Source: Phycisphaerae bacterium
Lineage (GTDB): Bacteria; Planctomycetota; Phycisphaerae; UBA1845; PWPN01
NCBI GenBank assembly: GCA_003557125.1
Contig: PWPN01000194.1
Coordinates: 1 to 5,701 of the forward strand
Reading direction: 5' to 3'
DNA length: 5,701 bases
In this document: in pieces, positions 1-5,701 of the stretch
Position numbering within the stretch: the stretch's first letter is position 1
Layout: the number at the start of each line of letters is the position of its first letter
Notes under the pieces: generated by a model
Databases searched by the model: none
Seen by the model: the letters and a program-made list of their open reading frames with translations, nothing else
What the model was told of the DNA's origin: nothing
Position numbers and translations under genes: made by a program

Positions 1-407
1 GGATCGGTGGATTCACCAGCTCGAGATTGGGATACAGAAGCGCTCACAACTCAATTGTCGGCATTGCGGGGGAGACCGGATTCATCGGCTGGAGCCTGTT
101 TTTCGGGGCGTGGTTTCTTTTGTTGCTTCGCATCCGGAAGGCGGATCGCCTGCCGCTGCCCAGGTCCGAGCGGGCGCTGTTGCTGAGTAGTTGGCTGCTC
201 CACGTCCTCATGGGGCTTTGGAGTCTTATGGCGCAGCTCGAGCTTTACAAGCCGTTTTGGGCATTGTTAGCGGCCAACCTGGGGTACGTGGTCTGGCTGG
301 AGCGGACCTATGGCCAGGCGGGTGTGGATTCCCATGCGTCCGGCGACGCATCGGGTCCGGAAGCAGTGTATCCGGGACAGATCCATCGCTGGCAAGAGAG
401 TGGATAA
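1..407 (+). CDS. O-antigen ligase / Wzy-type polymerase family membrane protein, C-terminal fragment (5' end outside window)
   Basis: The reading frame is open from base 3 and stops with TAA at 405-407, leaving about 134 C-terminal residues. His (codon 45-47) and Asn are followed nine residues later by G-F-I-G (78-89). This fits the H[NSQ]X9GXX[GTY] pattern described for O-antigen ligases, in the last large periplasmic loop of Wzy_C-type proteins. Three hydrophobic segments follow (roughly fragment residues 24-44, 57-77 and 82-99), separated by the basic stretch RIRKADR, and then a polar tail of about 30 residues. Such integral inner-membrane enzymes transfer undecaprenyl-linked glycan to lipid A core (ligase), to a growing chain (polymerase) or to proteins. 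The fragment cannot tell these apart. The TTG at 27 is not the start, because homologous-looking sequence continues upstream to the edge. It is probably the first gene seen of the polysaccharide operon, 82 bases before the next gene. Confidence 0.82.
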   Translation, partial: IGGFTSSRLGYRSAHNSIVGIAGETGFIGWSLFFGAWFLLLLRIRKADRLPLPRSERALLLSSWLLHVLMGLWSLMAQLELYKPFWALLAANLGYVVWLERTYGQAGVDSHASGDASGPEAVYPGQIHRWQESG

Positions 408-484
408 TTGTTCGGTGTGTCCCATGGATACGAATAAGACAAAAAATTGGGGCAGATTTTTATTGGGTTGGCCGTGCGGTGCAT

Positions 485-489
485 GAGGA
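485..489 (+). promoter_or_regulatory. GAGGA element next to the GT4 start; decides between ATG 490 and ATG 502
   Basis: GAGGA directly abuts ATG 490, too close to act as a normal Shine-Dalgarno for it. It lies 12 bases from the in-frame ATG 502, slightly longer than usual. Neither start is ideally served. If this element is used, ATG 502 (four codons shorter) is the better start. If initiation relies on coupling or another signal, ATG 490 stands. Confidence 0.35.
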
Positions 490-1746
490 ATGAACCAGGC
501 GATGTACCAGGATACAGCAGACTGTCAGTCTTCAAGGGCATCATCCAATACGCCTGCTGCCTTTCGTAAGAGTTGCCTCGTCATCTCTCACAAGCGTTTT
601 TATTTTGTAAACGGGCAGTATTGCTCGGAAGGCGGATTCGGAAAGTACGTTGAGGTCATACGATCGCTATTTGATCGGGTCTATCTGGCGGTGCCCGTGG
701 AGCATGGGCCGCCGAAGGGTGATGTGGGGCCATTGCGCGACGGCGTGGCGGAAGTGATCGAGCTGCCCGGTTCCTATGCAAGGCATCGTTTTTCGATCCT
801 TGGACTTTTGCATCCTTGGCGCTTGGTGCGGCCTCTGGCTCGCGCGGCCAAACGCGCGGATGTCGTCCATGTCATTTTTCCAGGTTACGTGCAGATCGTG
901 GGATTAGCCGTCGCGCGGTGGTTGCGGCGTCCGCATTTTTGTTCGATCGTAGGAGATTGGGAGGCGGATTATGCCGTTTCCAGTTTTGCGCGGTCACACG
1001 CGTTGCTGGTCAGGCCTGTGATCTGGGTCCACCGCCTGCTGGTCCGATGGGTGCTGCAATCGAAACTCGTATTCGTCCATGGCGCAACTATGGCCGAGCG
1101 CTACCGCCGCCGGGGGCGGTGCATCGTTGTCAATCAATCAAGTACTTTTCGGGAGGCTGACATCCGCAATAGCAATGAGGTGAGCACGCTGCGCCATATG
1201 CCCCGGCTTTTGTTCGTAGGGCGGCTCGATTATAAAAAGGGCGTGCCCACCTTGTTGGACGCACTCAAAAAGCTTCACGAAAAACATCTGCCTGCGACAC
1301 TGACCATTGTCGGCGGAGGACCGGACCGCAAGTCCTTTGAAAAACAAGCGTCCCGGCTTGGACTGCAAGAAGCTGTTACGTTCGAAGGCTATGTCAAGGA
1401 TCATCAGCGTTTGCGTGAAATCTATCGTGCGCACGATCTGTTCGTCCTGCCGAGCCTTACGGAAGGGGCGCCGAAGGTGGTCATCGAGGCCTACGCGCAG
1501 GGGCTGCCGGTTGTTGCATCGAACGCGGGTGGTATACCCGACATGGTTTCAGAGAAAAATGGCATACTCGTGGAGCCCGGCGATCCGGATGCACTGGCCG
1601 AGGCGATTCAGAGAATTCTTCACGATGATACGTACCGTCTGAATCTGGCCAGACACAATCTGCAGGAGGCGCATCGCTATACGATGGAGGCGCAAGTGCA
1701 GCATATGACACGCCATCTCCGCAAATGCATGGCAGAAAGTGTGTGA
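490..1746 (+). CDS. GT4 family glycosyltransferase (first of three)
   Basis: A complete 418-residue protein with the two-domain GT-B layout of retaining GT4 enzymes, which move a sugar from a nucleotide-sugar donor to a lipid-linked acceptor at the inner face of the membrane. The N-terminal domain holds a glycine-rich GGFGKY (48-53) and ADVVHV (from 123). The C-terminal donor domain shows VGRLDYKKG (from 243; R245 and K250 match the phosphate-binding Arg and Lys), VGGGPD (274-279) and the E-x7-E signature E325/E333 within EGAPKVVIE, followed by PVVASNAGG. The C-terminal helix ends near residue 418. The start must be ATG 490 or ATG 502, since an in-frame TGA lies at 484-486 and no other start codon occurs before the first beta strand. 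This leaves a polar leader of about 27 residues with no hydrophobic signal. The sugar donor and linkage cannot be read from sequence. Confidence 0.93.
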   Translation: MNQAMYQDTADCQSSRASSNTPAAFRKSCLVISHKRFYFVNGQYCSEGGFGKYVEVIRSLFDRVYLAVPVEHGPPKGDVGPLRDGVAEVIELPGSYARHRFSILGLLHPWRLVRPLARAAKRADVVHVIFPGYVQIVGLAVARWLRRPHFCSIVGDWEADYAVSSFARSHALLVRPVIWVHRLLVRWVLQSKLVFVHGATMAERYRRRGRCIVVNQSSTFREADIRNSNEVSTLRHMPRLLFVGRLDYKKGVPTLLDALKKLHEKHLPATLTIVGGGPDRKSFEKQASRLGLQEAVTFEGYVKDHQRLREIYRAHDLFVLPSLTEGAPKVVIEAYAQGLPVVASNAGGIPDMVSEKNGILVEPGDPDALAEAIQRILHDDTYRLNLARHNLQEAHRYTMEAQVQHMTRHLRKCMAESV

Positions 1747-1790
1747 CGGCACCGATTGGTATGATCCGCAGTCTGCGATGGTAAAAGGCC

Positions 1791-1794
1791 AGGA
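1791..1794 (+). promoter_or_regulatory. Ribosome binding site of the methyltransferase gene
   Basis: AGGA lies nine bases upstream of ATG 1804, the only plausible Shine-Dalgarno in the 57-base gap. It supports ATG 1804 as start. The rest of this gap shows no clear promoter or terminator. Confidence 0.5.
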
Positions 1795-1803
1795 TGACAC
1801 ATC

Positions 1804-2574
1804 ATGACATCTTATGAACGATTGTATCGGTTTCTCTCGCCGTTGATGCCGGTTCATTACAGAAAGATATGGCGTATGCTCCGACGACTGTGTCCCGGCA
1901 CAGAACCGTCCAAGCGGATCCTCGATGTTGGTGGGCGAAAGTCCCCCTACACGATTGGTGTGAACGGGCAAGTGACGATTGTTGACCTTCCGAGGCAGTC
2001 CGAGGTTCAGCGCGTTCTGGCATTGGGGCTCAATGATGAAATATTGGCGCAGCTGAGCCGCAACCGGAGCAATATCGTCGAGTTACGTCTGGAAGATATC
2101 ACGAAGACCACGTGCGAGACCGAAACATATGACGTCGTTGTCAGTGTGGAAGTGATAGAGCATGTCCCAGACGATACGGCATATCTGTCGCAGATACATC
2201 GCGTACTCAAACGTGGTGGTCATTTCGTGTTGACCACGCCGAACGGGCAAGCGAAGCCGAACATGAATCCCGATCATGTCCGTCATTACAGGCCCGCGGA
2301 ATTGGAAACGAAACTTAAGGAAACATTTTGCGATGTGTCGGTATTGGGCATCGTGCGACAGGGATTCGTGCATCGTCACGCAATCGGTGGATGGGTTCCT
2401 CAGCTGAGGAATCCTGCTTCCTGGATACGAATGCCTTGGAGGATCGGAATGGCATTGTTAGCCAATCTGCTTGAGGGCCATGGTCCGGTGCCGACGGACA
2501 GAGCCAATCAATTGTTCGCGATCGCGCGCAAGCCGATCATTCCAAAGCAAGGTGAAGCCAGCGACATTTCGTGA
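1804..2574 (+). CDS. Class I SAM-dependent methyltransferase (probable glycan methyltransferase)
   Basis: A 256-residue protein with the Rossmann-like methyltransferase layout. Beta strand 1 with motif I is ILDVGGRKSPY (39-49). An acidic residue after strand 2 is D61 in VDLPR. Motif II is YDVVVSVEVIEHVPDD (from 109), and the post-motif RVLKRGGHFVLTTPNG follows. YRPAELETKL (162-171) matches the element that precedes the last strands in Methyltransf_11-like proteins. These enzymes transfer a methyl group from S-adenosylmethionine. Beside glycosyltransferases the likely target is a sugar hydroxyl of the glycan or of its precursor, but the acceptor is inferred from context only. Motif I has GGRKSP instead of the usual GxGxG. 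An AGGA ribosome site at 1791-1794 lies nine bases from the ATG, which supports this start. It sits 57 bases after the upstream GT4 gene. Its GC content is clearly lower than that of the downstream GT4 gene (about 53% against 64% by hand count over 720 bases each). Confidence 0.88.
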   Translation: MTSYERLYRFLSPLMPVHYRKIWRMLRRLCPGTEPSKRILDVGGRKSPYTIGVNGQVTIVDLPRQSEVQRVLALGLNDEILAQLSRNRSNIVELRLEDITKTTCETETYDVVVSVEVIEHVPDDTAYLSQIHRVLKRGGHFVLTTPNGQAKPNMNPDHVRHYRPAELETKLKETFCDVSVLGIVRQGFVHRHAIGGWVPQLRNPASWIRMPWRIGMALLANLLEGHGPVPTDRANQLFAIARKPIIPKQGEASDIS

Positions 2575-2622
2575 ACGCATGGTCTGTGAAAAACCGAGTA
2601 CGTACCGTATTGTGTGGTAGTT

Positions 2623-3801
2623 ATGAATCTGGATGCAAACATGGGCGCGGAAAAGATTCGCGTACTGCATATCATCGGCCAGCTTGGCGTGGGCGGCTGC
2701 GAGAAGCAGTTGCTCGAGCTCTGCCGGCGCATGGATCGTGATGCGATCGAGCAGGCGGTCGCCTACTATTCGCCCGACCCGCAATGCATGCGTGAAGCCT
2801 TCGCGGAAACCGGCGTCCGGCTCTACTACGTCAATAAATTCGGCGGAATCTCGCTGTGGCGGTTTTTCCTGACCTTGCGCGGATTCATCCGCGATTTTCA
2901 GCCCGACGTCATCCACACGTGGCAGTACTCGCCGAACTGCTGGGGGCGGCTGGCCGGCTTGAGCTGTGGGCATCGGCGGTTCATCGCCAGCGAGCGGACG
3001 GCTATGCGATCACCCCCGCCGATTCTGCGGGCGTTCGAGATGCTCTTCGGCCGTTGGACCGTCTACACAGCCAACACGGAGGCGGTCGCGAATGCAATGC
3101 GACGCTCCACGGGGATTCCGCCTGAGCGCATCCATATCACCCACAACGGCGTCGAGATGAAGCCGATCGACAAGCAACAGGCCCGCCTCGAGGTCCGTGC
3201 CGAGTTGGGGGTTCCCTCGGACGCGCCGATCGTGCTGGCTGTCGGTCGGCTGACAAAGGCCAAGAATTATCCGATGTTCCTGCGTGTGGCTGGACGCGTC
3301 GCGCGCAAGCGGCCCGACGCCGTTTTCGTGATCGCCGGGCATGGTGAACTCAAGGAGCCGCTCGAGGCGCTGCGTGCCCGGCTGAACCTGGAGCGCTCGG
3401 TTCGGATGCTCGGGATCCGCTCGGACGTGCCACGCCTCATGGCCGCTGCGGATGTGTTCTGTCTGTGCAGCCTGTGGGAGGGATTTCCGAACGTCCTGGT
3501 CGAAGCGATGGCCAGCGGACTGCCGGCCGTCAGCACGGACTTTGCGGGCGTCGGGGAAATCCTCGACGACGGGGGGGCTTCGATCGGCGCGCGGGTCGGC
3601 CTGGACAGGGACGATGCGATGGCTGATTGCGTCCTCCGGTGGCTGAACGACCCGGAGCAGCGCGCCAGCATCGGATGCGCAGGCAGGGAATCCGCCGAGC
3701 GGCGGTTTTCATGGCCGCGGCTCGTGCGACAGATGGATCAGCTCTATGTGGGAATGGCGGACGGGCGGGCGCACAAGCGCATCTCCGGCGCTGCCGAGTG
3801 A
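2623..3801 (+). CDS. GT4 family glycosyltransferase, WbnK-like (second of three)
   Basis: A complete GT-B glycosyltransferase of 392 residues from ATG 2623. Alternative starts are GTG 2614 (395) and ATG 2641 (386). None has a strong ribosome site; GGA at 2631-2633 would best fit ATG 2641. The protein opens with a first strand and glycine loop RVLHIIGQLGVGG (13-25), followed by PDVIHTW (94-100), HNGVE (174-178) and VGRLTKAKNY (207-216; R209 and K214 at the donor-phosphate positions). Next come RSDVPRLMAAADVF and the E-x7-E signature E286/E294 in EGFPNVLVE. HTW together with RSDVP and EGFPNVL resembles the WbnK-like group of GT4 enzymes found in O-antigen and exopolysaccharide loci; this is from memory of the family, not a search. 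It should act in the cytoplasm on a lipid-linked acceptor. The sugar is unknown. Codons are much more GC-rich than in the methyltransferase just upstream. Confidence 0.93.
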   Translation: MNLDANMGAEKIRVLHIIGQLGVGGCEKQLLELCRRMDRDAIEQAVAYYSPDPQCMREAFAETGVRLYYVNKFGGISLWRFFLTLRGFIRDFQPDVIHTWQYSPNCWGRLAGLSCGHRRFIASERTAMRSPPPILRAFEMLFGRWTVYTANTEAVANAMRRSTGIPPERIHITHNGVEMKPIDKQQARLEVRAELGVPSDAPIVLAVGRLTKAKNYPMFLRVAGRVARKRPDAVFVIAGHGELKEPLEALRARLNLERSVRMLGIRSDVPRLMAAADVFCLCSLWEGFPNVLVEAMASGLPAVSTDFAGVGEILDDGGASIGARVGLDRDDAMADCVLRWLNDPEQRASIGCAGRESAERRFSWPRLVRQMDQLYVGMADGRAHKRISGAAE

Positions 3802-3827
3802 ATGCAGCCTTCGATGAGAAGATCGAG

Positions 3828-4727
3828 ATGTCGGATACGATCATCAGAGCACACCAGTTGAAGCTCCTGGACATCATGAAGTTGTTTCATGAGCTCTGCG
3901 TACGGCATCGTCTCACCTATTACCTCCTGGGCGGAACGATGCTCGGTGCGGTAAGGCACCAGGGATTCATACCTTGGGACGACGACATCGATGTCGGGAT
4001 GCCGAGGGGAGATTACGAAAAACTCCTCGCGTTGCCGCAAAGCGAGTGGGCCGGGCATTTGCACCTGAAGACGCCCCACAACGCGACGGACCTGATTCTT
4101 CCCTATTCGAAATTGATGGACCGGCGCACGACGCTCGTCGAGGATTATTCCGACGGCCTCGTGGGTGGCGTTTATATCGACGTCTTTCCGCTGGACGGCG
4201 CGGGGAACTCGATGGCCAGTGCCCGGTTGATTTATCGATGCTATTATTGGGAGAGAACTCTCCTCCATATGAACCAGAACAAAAAACCCCTTAAGGATAA
4301 TCTTTTCAGGCGGCTGTTGCGCGCATATGCGCGATTGTACAGACCGAGAAGCATCTATCGCCGGGTCGAAAGGATTATGACCTTCCATTCCTACGAAAAA
4401 AGCAGATACATCGGCAATTTCGGCGGCGTATGGAAATTCAAGGAGTTCATGCCGAAGGATTATTTCGGCGAGCCGACGCTTTACGCATTTGAAGGTTCCA
4501 AGTTCTGGGGGGTCGAAAAGGCCGATGCCTATTTGACGGCCCTTTACGGGGACTACATGACTCTGCCTCCCGTTGATGCGAGACAGTCGCACCACAATAT
4601 CAAGCACATGGATCTCGATTCGCCGTATTCCGACTACCCGGGTTGCGTCGAGAGCGCGGGCAAGGGGGTGGATGGAGAGCATGAGCGGCGATCTCCCGGT
4701 CATGCGGTCAAAAAGGAGCCGGCATGA
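3828..4727 (+). CDS. LicD family phosphotransferase-like protein (LPS/glycan cholinephosphotransferase family)
   Basis: A 299-residue protein with the complete LicD signature: GGTMLGAVRHQGFIPW (35-50) followed by the acidic metal-binding run DDDID (51-55) and GMPRGDYEKLL. The family's C-terminal features are also present, with FEG, a LYGDYMTLPP-type block (240-248) and a His pair at 255-256. LicD proteins have a nucleotidyltransferase-type fold. The studied members transfer phosphocholine from CDP-choline to LPS or teichoic acid sugars, and eukaryotic relatives (fukutin family) transfer ribitol phosphate. Here the likely role is adding a phospho-linked substituent to the glycan. No choline kinase, cytidylyltransferase or transporter gene is in the window, so the donor is open. 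An alternative start is GTG 3798, overlapping the upstream stop as GTGA and adding ten residues. ATG 3828 is preferred because it leaves a typical short leader, but its ribosome site is weak (GAG 3816-3818). Bases 4261-4440 are AT-richer (about 47% GC) than the rest of the gene. Confidence 0.92.
   Translation: MSDTIIRAHQLKLLDIMKLFHELCVRHRLTYYLLGGTMLGAVRHQGFIPWDDDIDVGMPRGDYEKLLALPQSEWAGHLHLKTPHNATDLILPYSKLMDRRTTLVEDYSDGLVGGVYIDVFPLDGAGNSMASARLIYRCYYWERTLLHMNQNKKPLKDNLFRRLLRAYARLYRPRSIYRRVERIMTFHSYEKSRYIGNFGGVWKFKEFMPKDYFGEPTLYAFEGSKFWGVEKADAYLTALYGDYMTLPPVDARQSHHNIKHMDLDSPYSDYPGCVESAGKGVDGEHERRSPGHAVKKEPA
4713..4718 (+). promoter_or_regulatory. Strong ribosome binding site (AAGGAG) fixing the start of the third GT4 gene
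   Basis: AAGGAG lies five bases before ATG 4724, inside the last codons of the LicD-family gene. It is the best Shine-Dalgarno in the window and fixes the start of the downstream gene. The ATGA overlap (4724-4727) between the two genes points to translational coupling. Confidence 0.8.
4724..4727 (+). other. ATGA start/stop overlap between the LicD-family gene and the third GT4 gene
   Basis: The TGA of the LicD-family gene (4725-4727) overlaps the ATG of the next gene (4724-4726). Such overlaps are a usual mark of genes read from one transcript with coupled translation, so these two products are likely made in linked amounts. Confidence 0.85.
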
Positions 4728-5701
4728 ACGTCGGCACGACCCGGGACCAGGCAAAGCACCGCGTCCTGCTCGTCTCCACGGGAGGCGGTATCGGCGGGGA
4801 AGAGAGTTTCACCGCGAATCTCGGTGAGTCGCTGCAACAGCGCGGATGGGATGTGCGGGTGGCGGCTGTCAGCGACGTTCAAAAGCAGGAGCTCGACCGG
4901 CGAAACCTGCGGACGGAGGATCTCCCGGTGGGAACGCGAAGCCCGTGGGGATTGGTGCGGGGCGCCCGGGCGCTGGCTCGATATGCATCCGAGCACGATG
5001 TGGACATCATCCACGCACAGAGCGCGGGCCCGGCCATGATGTGCATCGTGGCAGACAAACTCCGGTGGTTCGGGCGGCGTCGGCCGATCCTCATCTGGCA
5101 CGGTCATGGAATCACCTATTACAGACTCTTATCTCGGTTATTCAATCAACTGGACCGCAGCATCGCCTGCTCGGATTTCGAGCGGCGCAGACTCATCGCC
5201 CATGGACTCAGGCCGGAAAAGGTCGTTCGAGTGTACAACGGCATCGACTTGGAGGGCCTTTCCGTCTCGGCCGAGGAACGGGCAGCACGGCGGCGCAAGG
5301 TGCGGTACGAGTTCGGCCTGGAAGAGGGCGTCCCCGTGGCGGGTTTCATCGGTCGACTTTCGCCGGAAAAAGCCCCGGGCGATTTCGTGGCCAGTTTTCC
5401 ATATGTCCGCAAAGTACTGCCGGACATCCGGTACCTGGTTATCGGCGATGGCCCGATGCGCGCGCAGCTCGAACGGGCCGTGCGCGATATGGGCGCTGAG
5501 GAATGCGTCCTGTTCACCGGATTCCGCCATGACGTGGCCGATCTGTTGTGCGGGATCGATGTGCTCGCACTTGTTTCGCATATCGAGCGGTTCAGCTTCA
5601 TTGTCCTCGAGGCGATGGCGATGCATTGCCCGTGCGTTGTGACGGCTGTGGGAGGCAATCCTGAGCAGATTACGGATGGCGAGAACGGTCTTGTCGTTCC
5701 C
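4724..5701 (+). CDS. GT4 family glycosyltransferase (third of three), 3' end outside window
   Basis: The frame from ATG 4724 is open to the last base, giving 326 residues with no stop; about 40-60 residues are probably missing. The N-terminal domain opens RVLLVSTGGGIGGEE (13-27), with the glycine-rich loop of GT-B glycosyltransferases, followed by VDIIHAQSAG and a WHGHG segment. The linker has VYNGID (170-175). The donor domain has GRLSPEKA (210-217; R211 and K216 at the phosphate-binding positions), VIGDGPM and the E-x7-E signature E288/E296 in ERFSFIVLE, then GGNPEQITDGENGLVVP at the edge. It should be a cytoplasmic retaining glycosyltransferase adding one sugar to the lipid-linked glycan. 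Two glycines common in the family are replaced: Arg follows the first Glu, and His stands where AxGxPVV normally has Gly (AMHCPCVV). Both Glu residues remain, so activity is plausible. It overlaps the LicD-family gene by four bases and has a strong ribosome site. Confidence 0.92.
   Translation, partial: MNVGTTRDQAKHRVLLVSTGGGIGGEESFTANLGESLQQRGWDVRVAAVSDVQKQELDRRNLRTEDLPVGTRSPWGLVRGARALARYASEHDVDIIHAQSAGPAMMCIVADKLRWFGRRRPILIWHGHGITYYRLLSRLFNQLDRSIACSDFERRRLIAHGLRPEKVVRVYNGIDLEGLSVSAEERAARRRKVRYEFGLEEGVPVAGFIGRLSPEKAPGDFVASFPYVRKVLPDIRYLVIGDGPMRAQLERAVRDMGAEECVLFTGFRHDVADLLCGIDVLALVSHIERFSFIVLEAMAMHCPCVVTAVGGNPEQITDGENGLVVP

Noticed and set aside
408..489. Possible promoter (TTGTTC at 408-413 with an AT-rich stretch downstream) and an AAAAAT/ATTTTT inverted repeat at 442-461
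   Set aside because: The -35-like box matches weakly and no good -10 stands at the right distance. The hairpin stem is made only of A-T pairs with an eight-base loop and no following T run, so neither a promoter nor a terminator is supported.
136..637. Eleven-base direct repeat GGAAGGCGGAT at 136-146 and 627-637
   Set aside because: A single short match inside two coding regions, without flanking similarity, is most likely chance.
1761..1784. Seven-codon mini reading frame (ATG to TAA) before the methyltransferase gene
   Set aside because: It has no ribosome site or leader-peptide features; a frame this short is expected by chance.
2598..2605. GTACGTAC palindrome in the gap before the second GT4 gene
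   Set aside because: It is only eight bases, the symmetry does not extend further and there is no second copy nearby, so no operator can be claimed.
3627..3827. Upstream extension of the LicD frame to 3627
   Set aside because: This part overlaps the conserved C-terminus of the second GT4 gene and encodes an Arg/Ala-rich sequence unlike LicD leaders. The true start is 3798 or 3828.
3744..4754. Long open frame on the minus strand opposite the LicD-family gene
   Set aside because: It lies wholly opposite a gene with clear family motifs. Its translation shows no recognisable domain, and it has the look of a GC-rich antisense shadow.
4846..5642. Open frames at 4846-5499 and 5106-5642 (+) in other frames, and 5138-5658 (-)
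   Set aside because: All lie inside the third GT4 frame, which carries the complete set of family motifs. The alternative translations are Arg/Ser/Ala-rich and lack domains.

Overview
The window is part of a bacterial surface-polysaccharide (O-antigen, capsule or exopolysaccharide) biosynthesis cluster. All recognisable genes lie on the + strand in one apparent operon direction. Base composition is moderate to high GC, and the gene set (a Wzy/ligase-type membrane enzyme, GT4 glycosyltransferases, a sugar methyltransferase and a LicD-family transferase) suits a Gram-negative bacterium, probably a proteobacterium. That assignment is inference: no taxonomic marker is present.

Layout: (1) bases 1-407, the C-terminal end of an O-antigen ligase/polymerase-type membrane protein, cut by the left edge; (2) 490-1746, a complete GT4 glycosyltransferase; (3) 1804-2574, a SAM-dependent methyltransferase with an unusual motif I; (4) 2623-3801, a second GT4 glycosyltransferase of WbnK-like appearance; (5) 3828-4727 (or from 3798), a LicD-family phosphotransferase-like protein; (6) 4724 to the right edge, a third GT4 glycosyltransferase, cut at its C-terminus and joined to gene 5 by an ATGA overlap. 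The gaps between genes are short (82, 57, 48 and 26 bases at most). I see no convincing promoter, terminator, RNA gene, mobile element or CRISPR array in them, and no stretch over 300 bases lacks a gene.

How the genes may work together (inference): cytoplasmic GT4 enzymes add sugars one by one to a lipid-linked oligosaccharide. The methyltransferase and the LicD-like protein decorate it, with a methyl group and probably a phospho-linked substituent. The membrane enzyme then polymerises the repeat or ligates it to its final carrier. The initiating sugar-phosphate transferase, flippase and nucleotide-sugar genes would lie outside the window. The right part (genes 4 to 6) is more tightly packed, and gene 4 is clearly richer in GC than gene 3, which suggests a mosaic locus. 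I find no evidence for an entirely new kind of system. The points most worth a second look are the LicD-like enzyme without visible partner genes, the methyltransferase's atypical SAM motif, and the composition step between genes 3 and 4.
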